Shown one piece after another: positions 13,962 through 21,719 of a DNA stretch of 24,513 nucleotides (position 1 is its first letter; each line of letters begins with the position of its first letter). Origin of the DNA: Clostridia bacterium (lineage in GTDB: Bacteria > Bacillota > Clostridia > Oscillospirales > Acutalibacteraceae); contig CAAGJN010000076.1 of NCBI GenBank assembly GCA_900770255.1, positions 1 through 24,513 on the forward strand, read 5' to 3'. Below the pieces are notes generated by a model, which saw only the letters and a program-made list of their open reading frames with translations, was not told where the DNA came from and made no database searches. The translations under genes were made by a program, and so were the position numbers.

Positions 13962-16145
13962 TCATTCCTCTATGAGATATATTTTAAGGCTTGCATATGT
14001 CTTTGACGTTTCGCGCGTGAGGTTGAGCCCGGCGTTCATGAGGTTGGCGCCTGAGTAGAGTTTGCCGTCGAAATTGCAGCGGTAATGTTTTTCGGGGTCG
14101 AGGCCCTTGAATTTGAGAATGAAGAAAGGAACCTCGGGGGTCCGCATGGTGACTACGGTTGCGAGAGCTTCGCTCCTGTCGGGGGAGACAAAGCTCCAGG
14201 CGCAGCGGTAGCGATCGGCGTAGGGGCTGACGAGCCTGTAGAGATCGCCGAAGTGTATCAGATCGTAGTATTTATGATATTCGCTGATCTGCTGCTTTAC
14301 CGCTTGAGTTTCTTCCGGCGTCAGCTTGGTCGGGTCGAGCTCATAGCCGAAGGTGCCCCAGAGCGCGACGTCGCCGCGCGTCTGAATGTCGGTGCGCTTA
14401 TGCGCCGAGATATGGGCGCCCATGGTAGAGGCGGGATAGCACATAGAAGTGCCAAACTGAATCGTTAGGCGCTCGATGGGGTCGGTGTTGTCGCTGGTCC
14501 AGATCTGTGGGGAGAAGGTGAGCATAGCGGGATCAAAACGCCCGCCGCCGCCCGAGCAGTTTTCAATGAGCATATCCGGGAATGCGTCGCGGATCCTGCC
14601 CATCAGGTCGTAGGTGCCGAGAATAAAACGGTGATAGAATTCACCCTGCCTGTCTGTGGGGAGCAGATCGGAGCCGGGGTCGGAGACGTTGCGGTTGAAG
14701 TCCCACTTGAGATAGTCTATCTTGTATTTTGAGAGCACGGAGTACATCTGATTGAATATGTTGTCGCGCACGTCCTCGCGCGAGACGTCGAGCACATATT
14801 GGTGCCTGCCGATGCAGGGCGCGCGGCCGGGGACGTGGACGCACCAGTCGGGATGCTCGCGGAAGAGGGCTGAGTCGGGCGAGATCATCTCAGGCTCGTA
14901 CCAGATGCCGAATTTGAGCCCCAGAGCGTTTATTCTTCTTATGAGCTCGCCGAGCCCGCCGGGCAGCTTTTCCTCGTTGACGTACCAGTCGCCGAGCGAG
15001 CTGCGGTCGTTGTCTCTCCTGCCAAACCAGCCGTCGTCCATGACGAGCATATCCATTCCGAGCTCCTTTGCGTGTTCGGCGAAAGAGACAAGCTTGTCGG
15101 TGTCAAAATCAAAATATGCGGCTTCCCAGCTATTTATCAGCAGCGGGCGTTTTATGTCTCTCCATTTGCCGCGGACGAGATTTTTGTTATAGAGCCTGTG
15201 ATATATGCGGCTCATCTCGCCCAAGCCCTTATCGGTGTGCACCATGACGACCTCGGGCGTCTGAAAGCTCTCACCGGGCTCAAGATGCCAGAGAAAGTCG
15301 GTGGGGTTAATGCCCATGAGTATCCGCGAGGTGCCGGAGAAGTCGCACTCGGTGCAGAATTCGAAGTTGCCGCTGTAGACGAGGTTAAAGGCATAGACCT
15401 CGCCGCTGTCCTCGTCGGCGTTGTGCGAGACGAGCGCCGCGAAGGGGTTTTGGCAATGGCTTGAAACGCCGCGTTTGCTCGCGACGCCCTGAAGCCCGTG
15501 AGCGAGCGGGCGGCGCTCTTCGGAGCGCTCCTTGCAATGCCTGCCGTAGAGCGTGATAAGATCGAAGTCCATGCCCGGCAGATCGACGCAGGCGCTGAAC
15601 GCGCGGTCGATATCGGCGGGCCTTTCCGAGGCGTTCTCTATCCTTGCGCTGCGCACGATAACGTCAAGGGCGTTGAAAACGGTGTATATGAGCGTCACGC
15701 GCATGCCGGTGACCTTGTCTTCGGTGTAGATTTCAAGCGTATCGGCCTCGCTGCTGTCGTTGAGATAGACCGAGGGCAGGGGATCAATCGGCGGCTTTCC
15801 GGGATATATTCTATGTTCTGTGAAGCGTATGTCCGTAACCGTGTTGCCGTCCGCGTTCTTTATCGAAAGGGCGCTGATACGGAAATCGCCGCTGCCGTTG
15901 CAGGAATATTCGAGCGGGGCGGAGTCGGGTGAGAAATCGTCCCCGTCATCATTATGCTCGGCGCTCAGCGGGCTGAACGATGCGCAGCGCGGGCGGAACG
16001 AGCGTTCGATGAGCCCCTGCGTACCGTCTATTTTACTGCCGTAATACAGGTTCACGACGTGGCCGTAGTCGCAGATGCCGATAACATAGCTGCTATTGGC
16101 GGTGTCAAGCTTAAAAATGTTTGAGCTGCTGTCAAAGCTTATCAT
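13962..16145 (-). CDS. Alpha-galactosidase, glycoside hydrolase family 36
   Basis: 727 residues from ATG 16145, with GGAGG six bases upstream; a longer frame to 16178 lacks a ribosome site. Full-length GH36: an N-terminal beta-sandwich (to about 330), the (beta/alpha)8 catalytic barrel and a C-terminal beta domain. The nucleophile is D482 in YLKWDFNRN and the acid/base D552 in TSDNTDPIERL; the 70-residue distance equals that of Geobacillus AgaA. ENCSGGGGRFD is the substrate-loop signature, and LVMDDGWFG starts the barrel. No signal peptide, so it acts in the cytosol on imported melibiose, raffinose or galactosides. No sugar transporter or regulator is adjacent; the divergent carrier is not a typical sugar porter. 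It may share its transcript with the small broken ORF downstream. Confidence 0.94.
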   Translation of the reverse strand: MISFDSSSNIFKLDTANSSYVIGICDYGHVVNLYYGSKIDGTQGLIERSFRPRCASFSPLSAEHNDDGDDFSPDSAPLEYSCNGSGDFRISALSIKNADGNTVTDIRFTEHRIYPGKPPIDPLPSVYLNDSSEADTLEIYTEDKVTGMRVTLIYTVFNALDVIVRSARIENASERPADIDRAFSACVDLPGMDFDLITLYGRHCKERSEERRPLAHGLQGVASKRGVSSHCQNPFAALVSHNADEDSGEVYAFNLVYSGNFEFCTECDFSGTSRILMGINPTDFLWHLEPGESFQTPEVVMVHTDKGLGEMSRIYHRLYNKNLVRGKWRDIKRPLLINSWEAAYFDFDTDKLVSFAEHAKELGMDMLVMDDGWFGRRDNDRSSLGDWYVNEEKLPGGLGELIRRINALGLKFGIWYEPEMISPDSALFREHPDWCVHVPGRAPCIGRHQYVLDVSREDVRDNIFNQMYSVLSKYKIDYLKWDFNRNVSDPGSDLLPTDRQGEFYHRFILGTYDLMGRIRDAFPDMLIENCSGGGGRFDPAMLTFSPQIWTSDNTDPIERLTIQFGTSMCYPASTMGAHISAHKRTDIQTRGDVALWGTFGYELDPTKLTPEETQAVKQQISEYHKYYDLIHFGDLYRLVSPYADRYRCAWSFVSPDRSEALATVVTMRTPEVPFFILKFKGLDPEKHYRCNFDGKLYSGANLMNAGLNLTRETSKTYASLKIYLIEE

Positions 16146-16306
16146 ATGTTTCCTCCTGAGTTTTTCTCTTCGACTCAATGTTATCAGAAAAGCGCGGCAA
16201 ATACAAGAAAAATAAGCAAAATGCCGGCCGAGTTTTCTTTGGAGTTTTTTGACAAAAAATCAGCGGAGCTTACAAAAATATTTTATAAATAAATATTCAG
16301 AAAAAC

Positions 16307-16335
16307 TTGATAAATATTCACCATGGTAGTATAAT
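16307..16335 (+). promoter_or_regulatory. Promoter of the YfcC-type carrier
   Basis: TTGATA (16307-16312), 17-base spacer, perfect TATAAT (16330-16335). The AT-rich divergent region 16180-16320 must also hold the galactosidase promoter, for which I see only weak candidates. Confidence 0.75.
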
Positions 16336-16386
16336 CAGCATATACCTCGCTTTGATAAAGTAAAACGCAGGAGGAGGAGCGGGAAA

Positions 16387-17901
16387 GTGGAAAACGAAAA
16401 AACAGCGCAGCCTGAGGCTGCCGTACAGCCGGAGAAGAAGGGCACCGGAATACAGATCGACAAAAAGACGGTGTTCGGCATCACGGCGCTGCTGATAGTC
16501 ATAATGCTGTTTGCAGGCGTGCTTACGCAGATCGTGCCGCGCGGCGAGTATCAGATGGATGAAAGCGGCATGGTCATCAACGGCACCTATACGCAGTTCG
16601 AGGGCGACGAGGGCAAAATGCCCTGGCGGAAGATAATTTTAGCGCCGATTATGGTTTTTACCTCGTCGCAGATAACTACGGGCGTCGGTATAGTCGTATT
16701 TATCGTGCTCATCGGCGGAACGTTTCTCATCCTCGACCGCAGCGGCGTATTAAAATACATAATGTCGTCGGTCGTCAAAAAGTTTGAGAAGAAAAAGTAT
16801 CTGCTGCTCGCAGCTATCGTGTTTGTGTGCATGATGATGTCGTCGGTCGTCGGCGTGCTCGAGGAGTCGCTGACTCTCGTGCCGCTGGCCGTGGCTATAG
16901 CCCTGGCGCTTGGCTGGGATTCGTTTGTCGGCCTCGGTATCAGTCTGGTGTCGATCGCCTTCGGTTACACCGCCGCGACCTTCAACCCGTTCAACGTCGG
17001 AATATTGCAGACTATGGCGGATCTGCCGCTGTTCTCCGGTCTACTCTACAGGATTTTGATTTTTATCTGCGTATATATTTCGCTCGTGCTGTTTTTGACC
17101 GTATATGCAAAGAAGATCGAGAAGCACCCGGAAAAGTCGCTCTGCTATGAGAGCGACAAGGAACTGCGTGTGCGCTTCGGCGCGGAGATCGACAACGACG
17201 CGCTGAATAACCCTGCGCTCAAAAAGGCGACAAAGACGTTTGTCGGTTGTGTCGGCGGGGTGCTGCTCATAGTCGCGCTGTCCTTTGTGCTGCAGAAGGT
17301 GGACTCCATAAGCGATTCGACAAAGGAGCTGCTCAACTACCTGCCGCTTGTCGGTATGGCGGTGCTGTTTACGGTCGGCGGCCTTTCTGCCGGCTATATC
17401 GCGGGTATTCGCGGCAAGGCGCTCGGCGGCGGATTTTGGGAGGGCGTTAAAACGATAGCTCCATGTCTGCCGATGATATGGGCGATCCTCTCGATAACCT
17501 ATGTCCTCCAGGAGGGCAATATTATCCACACGATACTCTATTATGTATATCAGAAGACCGCATCGATGTCGAAAGTCGAAGCTCTTTTTGCGATCTTCCT
17601 GTTTGTTGTCGCGCTTGAGTTTATCGTCGGCTCGGGAACAGCAAAGGCGTTTCTGATAATGCCTATAGTCATGCCGCTGGCTGATCTGCTCGGCCTTACG
17701 CGCCAGTCGATCGTCCTCGCGTTCACAATGGGCGACGGCTTCTGTAATATTCTCTATCCCACGAGCGGTATCATGATAATCGCGATCGGCATGGTCGGCA
17801 TCTCCTACGGCAAATATCTGCGCTGGTCGTGGAAGCTGTTCGTGATCGAGTTCGCTATCGCTGCGCTCGCAATGTTAGGTGCAGTCGCGATAGGATATTA
17901 A
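16387..17901 (+). CDS. YfcC/DcuC-like membrane carrier
   Basis: 504 residues starting at GTG 16387, preceded by a reiterated AGGAGGAGGAG; no nearby ATG exists before the first membrane helix. After a cytoplasmic 28-residue N terminus it has about 12 hydrophobic segments: helix at 30-50 ending QIVPRGEY, then pairs around residues 80-110 and 135-185, and a second set from about 275 to the end. VVGVLEESLTLVPLAVAIALAL, TAATFNPFNVG and FIVGSGTAKAFLIMPI are hallmarks of the YfcC/C4-dicarboxylate (PF03606) family. Members are inner-membrane carriers, with basic amino acids, peptides or dicarboxylates as suspected substrates. It forms a single-gene unit, divergent from the galactosidase, with its own promoter and terminator. 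Confidence 0.88.
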   Translation: MENEKTAQPEAAVQPEKKGTGIQIDKKTVFGITALLIVIMLFAGVLTQIVPRGEYQMDESGMVINGTYTQFEGDEGKMPWRKIILAPIMVFTSSQITTGVGIVVFIVLIGGTFLILDRSGVLKYIMSSVVKKFEKKKYLLLAAIVFVCMMMSSVVGVLEESLTLVPLAVAIALALGWDSFVGLGISLVSIAFGYTAATFNPFNVGILQTMADLPLFSGLLYRILIFICVYISLVLFLTVYAKKIEKHPEKSLCYESDKELRVRFGAEIDNDALNNPALKKATKTFVGCVGGVLLIVALSFVLQKVDSISDSTKELLNYLPLVGMAVLFTVGGLSAGYIAGIRGKALGGGFWEGVKTIAPCLPMIWAILSITYVLQEGNIIHTILYYVYQKTASMSKVEALFAIFLFVVALEFIVGSGTAKAFLIMPIVMPLADLLGLTRQSIVLAFTMGDGFCNILYPTSGIMIIAIGMVGISYGKYLRWSWKLFVIEFAIAALAMLGAVAIGY

Positions 17902-17973
17902 ATGTATACGGCCTGGCAAAGCCGTCAGGAGCTTCTGATTGCACGGCTCAGGGCTTATGTAAACTGAATTTAA

Positions 17974-18008
17974 AAAGCTCCGCACGCCTGTGCGGAGCTT
18001 TCTGCACT
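17974..18008 (+). terminator. Terminator of the carrier gene
   Basis: AAAGCTCCGCAC / GTGCGGAGCTTT (17974-17985 / 17990-18001), 12-bp perfect stem, GCCT loop, followed by CTGCACTTTT. Confidence 0.85.
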
Positions 18009-18046
18009 TTTAATTCGGAGCGCCGCGGCTGTTGAAAAACCAAAAA

Positions 18047-18139
18047 TCAGCGTTGTGTATTTGCCTGTGCAGCCGCAGCCCGGCAGACGCCCGTCCCGCT
18101 GCGGCCGCCGGATGTGAGGGTACTCCTTTCTATGTTCAT
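18047..18139 (-). CDS. Weak candidate 30-residue ORF in the carrier-tRNA gap
   Basis: ATG at 18139 on the minus strand has a well-placed GGAGG (18147-18151, seven bases away) and reads 30 codons (starts MNIERSTLTSGG, Ser/Gly/Ala-rich, one Cys). No promoter or membrane segment is visible and its end lies close to the terminator of the carrier gene. It may be chance. The rest of 18002-18254 shows nothing I can name. Confidence 0.2.
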   Translation of the reverse strand: MNIERSTLTSGGRSGTGVCRAAAAQANTQR

Positions 18140-18254
18140 TGCAGCACCTCCGCTTTTCCTCTTAATAGGACTTTGCCGATCCACAGTTTGCAGGAAATAA
18201 CCGTCAAAACGCGCGATCGGCCGATATAAAAACGGGTATCCTTTAAAAAAAGCG

Positions 18255-18283
18255 TTGACAAGATCATAAATTTATGTTAGAAT
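18255..18283 (+). promoter_or_regulatory. Promoter of the tRNA-Ser pair
   Basis: Perfect TTGACA (18255-18260), 17-base spacer, TAGAAT (18278-18283), start expected about 10 bases before the first tRNA. Confidence 0.85.
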
Positions 18284-18299
18284 AACTCACGCATTATGA

Positions 18300-18388
18300 G
18301 GAGAGATACCGAAGTGGTTATAACGGAACGGTCTTGAAAACCGTCGTACGGCAACGTACCGTGGGTTCGAATCCCACTCTCTCCGCCA
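18300..18388 (+). tRNA. tRNA-Ser (anticodon UGA)
   Basis: Class II tRNA with long variable arm. Acceptor GGAGAGA (18300-18306) pairs with TCTCTCC, the anticodon loop CTTGAAA places TGA at 18335-18337, the T arm is GTGGG-TTCGAAT-CCCAC, and CCA is encoded (18386-18388). It decodes UCA and, with wobble, other UCN serine codons. Confidence 0.96.
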
Positions 18389-18425
18389 ATGACAACAACT
18401 AAAATTTTATAATATAAGTTACCAT

Positions 18426-18516
18426 GCAGAAGTACTCAAGTTGGTGACGAGGCGCCCCTGCTAAGGGCGTAGGTCGGGAAACCGGCGCGAGAGTTCGAGT
18501 CTCTCCTTCTGCGCCA
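18426..18516 (+). tRNA. tRNA-Ser (anticodon GCU)
   Basis: Class II tRNA with long variable arm. Acceptor GCAGAAG (18426-18432) pairs with CTTCTGC, loop CTGCTAA places GCT at 18460-18462, T arm GAGAG-TTCGAGT-CTCTC, CCA encoded (18514-18516). It decodes AGC/AGU. It lies 37 bases after the first tRNA-Ser and shares its promoter and terminator. Confidence 0.96.
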
Positions 18517-18517
18517 G

Positions 18518-18550
18518 AAAAGAGCCCAACGCAAAGCGTTGGGCTCTTTT
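18518..18550 (+). terminator. Terminator of the tRNA-Ser operon
   Basis: AAAAGAGCCCAACGC / GCGTTGGGCTCTTTT (18518-18532 / 18536-18550), 15-bp perfect stem, AAA loop, T run within and after the 3' arm. Begins one base after the second tRNA. Confidence 0.9.
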
Positions 18551-18584
18551 CGCTTTAGAGATAAATGCGCTCGCAAAATTTTTA

Positions 18585-18643
18585 TTGCACCCGGGCGCAG
18601 ATGATGATATTATATATAATATATTAGTTATAATATATTAGTT
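18585..18643 (+). promoter_or_regulatory. asnA promoter region with 14-bp tandem repeat
   Basis: TTGCAC (18585-18590), 17 bases, TATTAT (18608-18613) is the best promoter match. Directly downstream ATAATATATTAGTT is repeated twice in perfect tandem (18616-18629, 18630-18643), each copy carrying a TATAAT. The repeats lie 20 bases before the AUG, in the position of an operator or of extra -10 boxes. No T-box leader fits in the 112 bases available. Confidence 0.5.
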
Positions 18644-18662
18644 TTATTTGGGATGTGATAAT

Positions 18663-19670
18663 ATGGATTCAAGCTATTTGCCGGCAGGCTATAAGCCCCT
18701 GCTTGATATCAGGCAGACGCAAGTGGCGATTAAGAAGGTAAAGGATTTTTTTGAGCGTGATCTTGCGATCCAGCTAAACCTCACCCGCGTCTCCGCGCCG
18801 CTGTTCGTGCGTGCGGACTCCGGCCTCAACGATACCCTCAACGGTGTCGAGCGCCCGGTCGCGTTTGATATCAAGGATATGGAAAGCGACATTGAGATAG
18901 TCCAGTCACTCGCCAAGTGGAAGCGCCGCGCTTTGAAAGACTACGGCTTTCAGCCCGGCGAGGGGCTCTATGCCGATATGAACGCTATTCGCCGCGACGA
19001 GGATACGGACAATCTACATTCCGTATTTGTCGATCAGTGGGACTGGGAGAAGATAATCACGCCTGAGCAGCGCAATGTTGAGACTCTCAAGAGAACGGTG
19101 CGCTCGATCTATCGCTCGTTGCGCCACACCGAGACATATATCGCCGAAGAGTATGACTTTGTCGGCAAATTCCTGCCGGAGGAGATCTCATTTATCACTA
19201 CGCAGGAGCTTGAGGATATGTATCCCGAGCTGACGCCGAAACAGCGCGAGACGGAGTATGCCCGAATAAAGGGCGCTGTGTTTATAATGCAGATCGGCGG
19301 CAGGCTCAAGTCGGGCGATATCCACGACGGACGCGCGCCGGACTATGACGACTGGAGCCTCAACGGTGACATCGTTGTGTATTATCCTCTGCTCGACATG
19401 GCGTATGAGCTCTCGAGCATGGGCATCCGTGTCAACGCTCAGTCGCTGGCCTCGCAGCTCGCCGAGAGGGGCTGCCCGGAGCGCGCGGAGCTTCTGTTCC
19501 AGCGTGATCTGCTCAACGGGAATCTTCCGCTGACCATGGGTGGCGGCATCGGCCAGTCGCGTATGTGTATGTTCTTCCTGCGTAAGGCGCATATCGGCGA
19601 AGTACAGGCGTCCATCTGGCCGCAGGAGACAGTCGAGTCGTTCAGGGAGCAGGGCGTCTGCCTGCTTTAA
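18663..19670 (+). CDS. asnA: Aspartate-ammonia ligase (asparagine synthetase A)
   Basis: 335 residues from ATG 18663 (330 in E. coli); a TTG at 18648 is in frame but GGGATGTG before the ATG is the only, weak, ribosome site. AsnA is a class II aminoacyl-tRNA-synthetase-like enzyme. The start (LLDIRQTQVAIKKVKDFFE), RVSAPLFV, and FVDQWDWEKII are typical; the C-terminal GGGIGQSRMCMFFL is the class II motif 3 with the ATP-binding Arg. Reaction: aspartate + ammonia + ATP to asparagine + AMP + PPi, in the cytosol. It has its own AT-rich promoter after the tRNA-Ser terminator and is monocistronic. Confidence 0.95.
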   Translation: MDSSYLPAGYKPLLDIRQTQVAIKKVKDFFERDLAIQLNLTRVSAPLFVRADSGLNDTLNGVERPVAFDIKDMESDIEIVQSLAKWKRRALKDYGFQPGEGLYADMNAIRRDEDTDNLHSVFVDQWDWEKIITPEQRNVETLKRTVRSIYRSLRHTETYIAEEYDFVGKFLPEEISFITTQELEDMYPELTPKQRETEYARIKGAVFIMQIGGRLKSGDIHDGRAPDYDDWSLNGDIVVYYPLLDMAYELSSMGIRVNAQSLASQLAERGCPERAELLFQRDLLNGNLPLTMGGGIGQSRMCMFFLRKAHIGEVQASIWPQETVESFREQGVCLL

Positions 19671-19683
19671 TAAAAAATATGAA

Positions 19684-19709
19684 CCGGCGGCATATTCAAG
19701 TGCCGCCGG
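19684..19709. terminator. Probable terminator between convergent asnA and yaiI-like gene
   Basis: CCGGCGGCA / TGCCGCCGG (19684-19692 / 19701-19709), 9-bp perfect stem, 8-base loop, 14 bases after the asnA stop. The plus-strand tail is poor in T; the minus-strand tail (TTCATATTTTTT) is better. A second weak pairing TCGGATT / AATCCGA lies at 19730-19777. Confidence 0.6.
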
Positions 19710-19818
19710 ATTTGACTTGCAGAACCGTATCGGATTGAAGCTTTCCCCGGGGACGGAAAAACTTTGTTAAAATCCGACCCGATCATGTTGGCATCTCCGA
19801 AACAAATACCCTGTTTCT

Positions 19819-20247
19819 CTACTTCAGCAGCTCCTCAAGCGCTTTGCGGAACTCCTCATCCTGAGACGGACGGCGCTTTGGCGGACCCTTTGTTCTGCCG
19901 CCCGCCATTCGGAACTTCTTTGTCTCGTAGCGCGAATTGAGCAGCGAGTCGATGTTGCCGGCAGTATATATCAGTCCGTTTTGGTTCAATGCTTTTGCCC
20001 CTCGGGTCAGGCACATCGCCGCGAGACCGTAGTCCTGCGTCACAACTATGTCGCCGCGGCCGAGCATGTTGACTATTTTGAAATCGACGCTGTCTGCACC
20101 TTTTGACACGGTGACCGTCTCTGCGCCCTCGCGTTCAAATATGTGCGACGTGTCGCAGAGAATAATACATCTTACCGAGCGGGATTTTGCGGTTTCGAGA
20201 CATATGTCAACGACGGGACAGCCGTCTGCGTCAATTAGGATTTTCAT
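19819..20247 (-). CDS. YaiI/YqxD-family protein (UPF0178, DUF188)
   Basis: 142 residues from ATG 20247, with GAGGTG eight bases upstream. The family signature is complete: MKILIDADGCPVV at the N terminus, the central GADSVDFKIVN and DIVVTQDYGLAAMCL, and the C-terminal tail FRMAGGRTKGPPKRRPSQD. The conserved aspartates resemble a PIN-like nuclease site, but the biochemical role of this widespread family is not established. It is a single-gene unit convergent with asnA and divergent from the zinc-ribbon gene. Confidence 0.9.
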   Translation of the reverse strand: MKILIDADGCPVVDICLETAKSRSVRCIILCDTSHIFEREGAETVTVSKGADSVDFKIVNMLGRGDIVVTQDYGLAAMCLTRGAKALNQNGLIYTAGNIDSLLNSRYETKKFRMAGGRTKGPPKRRPSQDEEFRKALEELLK

Positions 20248-20344
20248 TATTACACCTCGCGGGATTGTTTTTTTTGTCGTTTTGTGTTAGTATAAACACA
20301 CTATCAGCCTGAAAAGCGGCTGCGGCCTGAAAAGGGGTGCTGTT

Positions 20345-21016
20345 ATGTTCTGTACAAAATGCGGAGCGGTAGTGGATGGAAAGACCGGCGTGTGCCCGAA
20401 ATGCGGCGCATGTGAGAGAGAGGATTCAAAGAAAAAAGCAGGAGTCCAAAAGCCGAAAGCGCATCTCGGCAAGGCGACTAAGTCAGCCAAGAGCTACGCT
20501 GTCATCTTCTCTGCGCTTATGGTTTTCCCGGCAATGATCTGCACCGTTGTCAATATTCTGAATCCCGGAAATGGTTTTTGGGCAGGATATGTTTTGGGAG
20601 CTATTGCCGTCGCGTGGGTATTCCTCGTGTTGCCCGTGCTGCGCATAACCCCTGCGCCGGTGACTGCCGGCATATGCTTTGTCACCGTGGCACTCTATCT
20701 TCTCTATATCGCCAAGATGCAGGGCCTGATCACATGGTACTACAGCTACGCCGTGCCGATCTGCCTTGTTATCTGTGCAATGGTCGCGCTCACTTCGAGC
20801 CTGATATCGCGCAAGATCGCAACGGGAGTACATATCCCCGCGCTGCTGTCTTTCGAGACGGCTGTGTTTCTCATCTTTATCGAGGCTCTGTACGATTACA
20901 ATACGATCGGCCATATTGAGCTGCGCTGGTCGCTGATAACAATGTGTGTTTTTGTTTCGATTACTGTTGTCTGCGAGGCTGTAGCTTATGTTATACGTCT
21001 TAACTCCAAGAAGTGA
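20345..21016 (+). CDS. Zinc-ribbon multi-pass membrane protein
   Basis: 223 residues from ATG 20345 with AAGGGG upstream. The N terminus is a four-cysteine zinc ribbon, C3-TK-C6 and C17-PK-C20 with a further C23, followed by a Lys-rich linker to about residue 48. Six hydrophobic segments follow (about 50-72, 80-98, 106-121, 130-150, 160-180 and 190-215). N-terminal zinc ribbons joined to membrane domains are common in Firmicutes and usually of unknown function. The leader shows GCCTGAAAAG twice. The gene stands alone and ends at a strong terminator. I do not recognise a named family. Confidence 0.8.
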   Translation: MFCTKCGAVVDGKTGVCPKCGACEREDSKKKAGVQKPKAHLGKATKSAKSYAVIFSALMVFPAMICTVVNILNPGNGFWAGYVLGAIAVAWVFLVLPVLRITPAPVTAGICFVTVALYLLYIAKMQGLITWYYSYAVPICLVICAMVALTSSLISRKIATGVHIPALLSFETAVFLIFIEALYDYNTIGHIELRWSLITMCVFVSITVVCEAVAYVIRLNSKK

Positions 21017-21031
21017 CGTATACGGAGAAAA

Positions 21032-21066
21032 AAAGAAAGAACTGTAGCTGCTACAGTTCTTTCTTT
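21032..21066. terminator. Bidirectional terminator
   Basis: Perfect 16-bp stem AAAGAAAGAACTGTAG / CTACAGTTCTTTCTTT (21032-21047 / 21051-21066), CTG loop. A and T runs at both sides serve the two convergent genes (zinc-ribbon gene and XRE gene). Confidence 0.88.
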
Positions 21067-21080
21067 CAGAAAGGTGACTC

Positions 21081-21320
21081 TCAGCCGAGAAGCTCTTCGT
21101 AAGGCATACCAAGAACTTCGGAGATTGCCTTGAGTTCAAAGTCGGTAACATAACGGAGTTGGCCTTCAAGCTTTGAGAGGCCGGAGGCATTGAGATCAAT
21201 GCCCTTGATCTGAAGCTGAGTAAGCAGATCCTTCTGCTTCATGCCCATGCTCTTTCTCTTCTGCTCAATTTTTGCGCCGACAATGTTCCTGTCTCCAAGT
21301 GCCTGCTTTCTAATTCTCAT
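21081..21320 (-). CDS. Small XRE-family helix-turn-helix regulator
   Basis: 79 residues from ATG 21320; GGAGGT at 21327-21332 fixes this start although the frame runs open to 21422. The protein is essentially one Cro/C1-type HTH: GAKIEQKRKSMGMKQKDLLT (helices 1-2), then IDLNASGLSKLEGQLRYV (recognition helix region) and LKAISEVLGMPYEELLG. The upstream region holds a promoter and several inverted and direct repeats, compatible with autoregulation. The target genes are unknown; pncB is its divergent neighbour. Confidence 0.85.
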   Translation of the reverse strand: MRIRKQALGDRNIVGAKIEQKRKSMGMKQKDLLTQLQIKGIDLNASGLSKLEGQLRYVTDFELKAISEVLGMPYEELLG

Positions 21321-21340
21321 AATCCTACCTCCTATATTCG

Positions 21341-21436
21341 ATCGCCTCTTCTGGGCGATTCCGGCAAAACCAAGGATAAAAATTTTGGATGCCGCTTGCT
21401 TGATATGAAAATTTTGCATCAAATATTAAGCATCCT
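21341..21436 (-). promoter_or_regulatory. Repeat-rich leader of the XRE regulator
   Basis: Seen: a hairpin ATCGCC-7-GGCGAT (21341-21359) just before the ribosome site; AAAATTTT followed by GGATGC or GCATC at two places (around 21382 and 21412); and GGATGC...GCATCC able to pair at distance (about 21390 and 21430). These could be operator sites or an RNA fold about 130 bases long. Purely positional evidence. Confidence 0.35.
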
Positions 21437-21451
21437 GATTTTTACTGTGTT

Positions 21452-21480
21452 ATTATATCATGAAGAAAATAACAATGCAA
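21452..21480 (-). promoter_or_regulatory. Promoter of the XRE regulator
   Basis: On the minus strand TTGCAT (21475-21480), 17 bases, perfect TATAAT (21452-21457). It gives a leader of about 125 bases before ATG 21320. Confidence 0.75.
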
Positions 21481-21719
21481 GAGTTTTTCTCAAAGAAATA
21501 TGATTTTTCACCGATAGATAATAATTTAATGGTTTTTCCGAAAAAAATAGTGAAATAAACAAAAATTTGTTGATGAACGGCGAAAAAGCTTTTGGTTTTT
21601 AATAAAATCGAGGTAAAATTCTTGACAAAAACAAAAATCAAAGGAATTTTTAAACCGGGAAGTCAAAAAATTTGAATAATTTAGATTTTTTAAGCTTTGA
21701 TTTAAAAGGAGCGACCCAA
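21481..21719 (+). other. Very AT-rich pncB upstream region
   Basis: About 240 bases with no gene; long A and T tracts on both strands. A perfect TTGACA is at 21622-21627, but the matching -10 position reads only AATTTT, so the promoter is uncertain. AAGCTTT occurs twice (near 21588 and 21693), and AACAAAAATTTGTT is a short palindrome. No known NAD-related riboswitch is recognised. Confidence 0.4.

Noticed and set aside
14085..15932. Several long plus-strand frames across the galactosidase gene
   Set aside because: Antisense shadows of a gene with clear GH36 catalytic motifs on the other strand.
18551..18662. Possible T-box riboswitch before asnA
   Set aside because: Only 112 bases are available, with no specifier hairpin or antiterminator; the interval is explained by promoter boxes and a tandem repeat.
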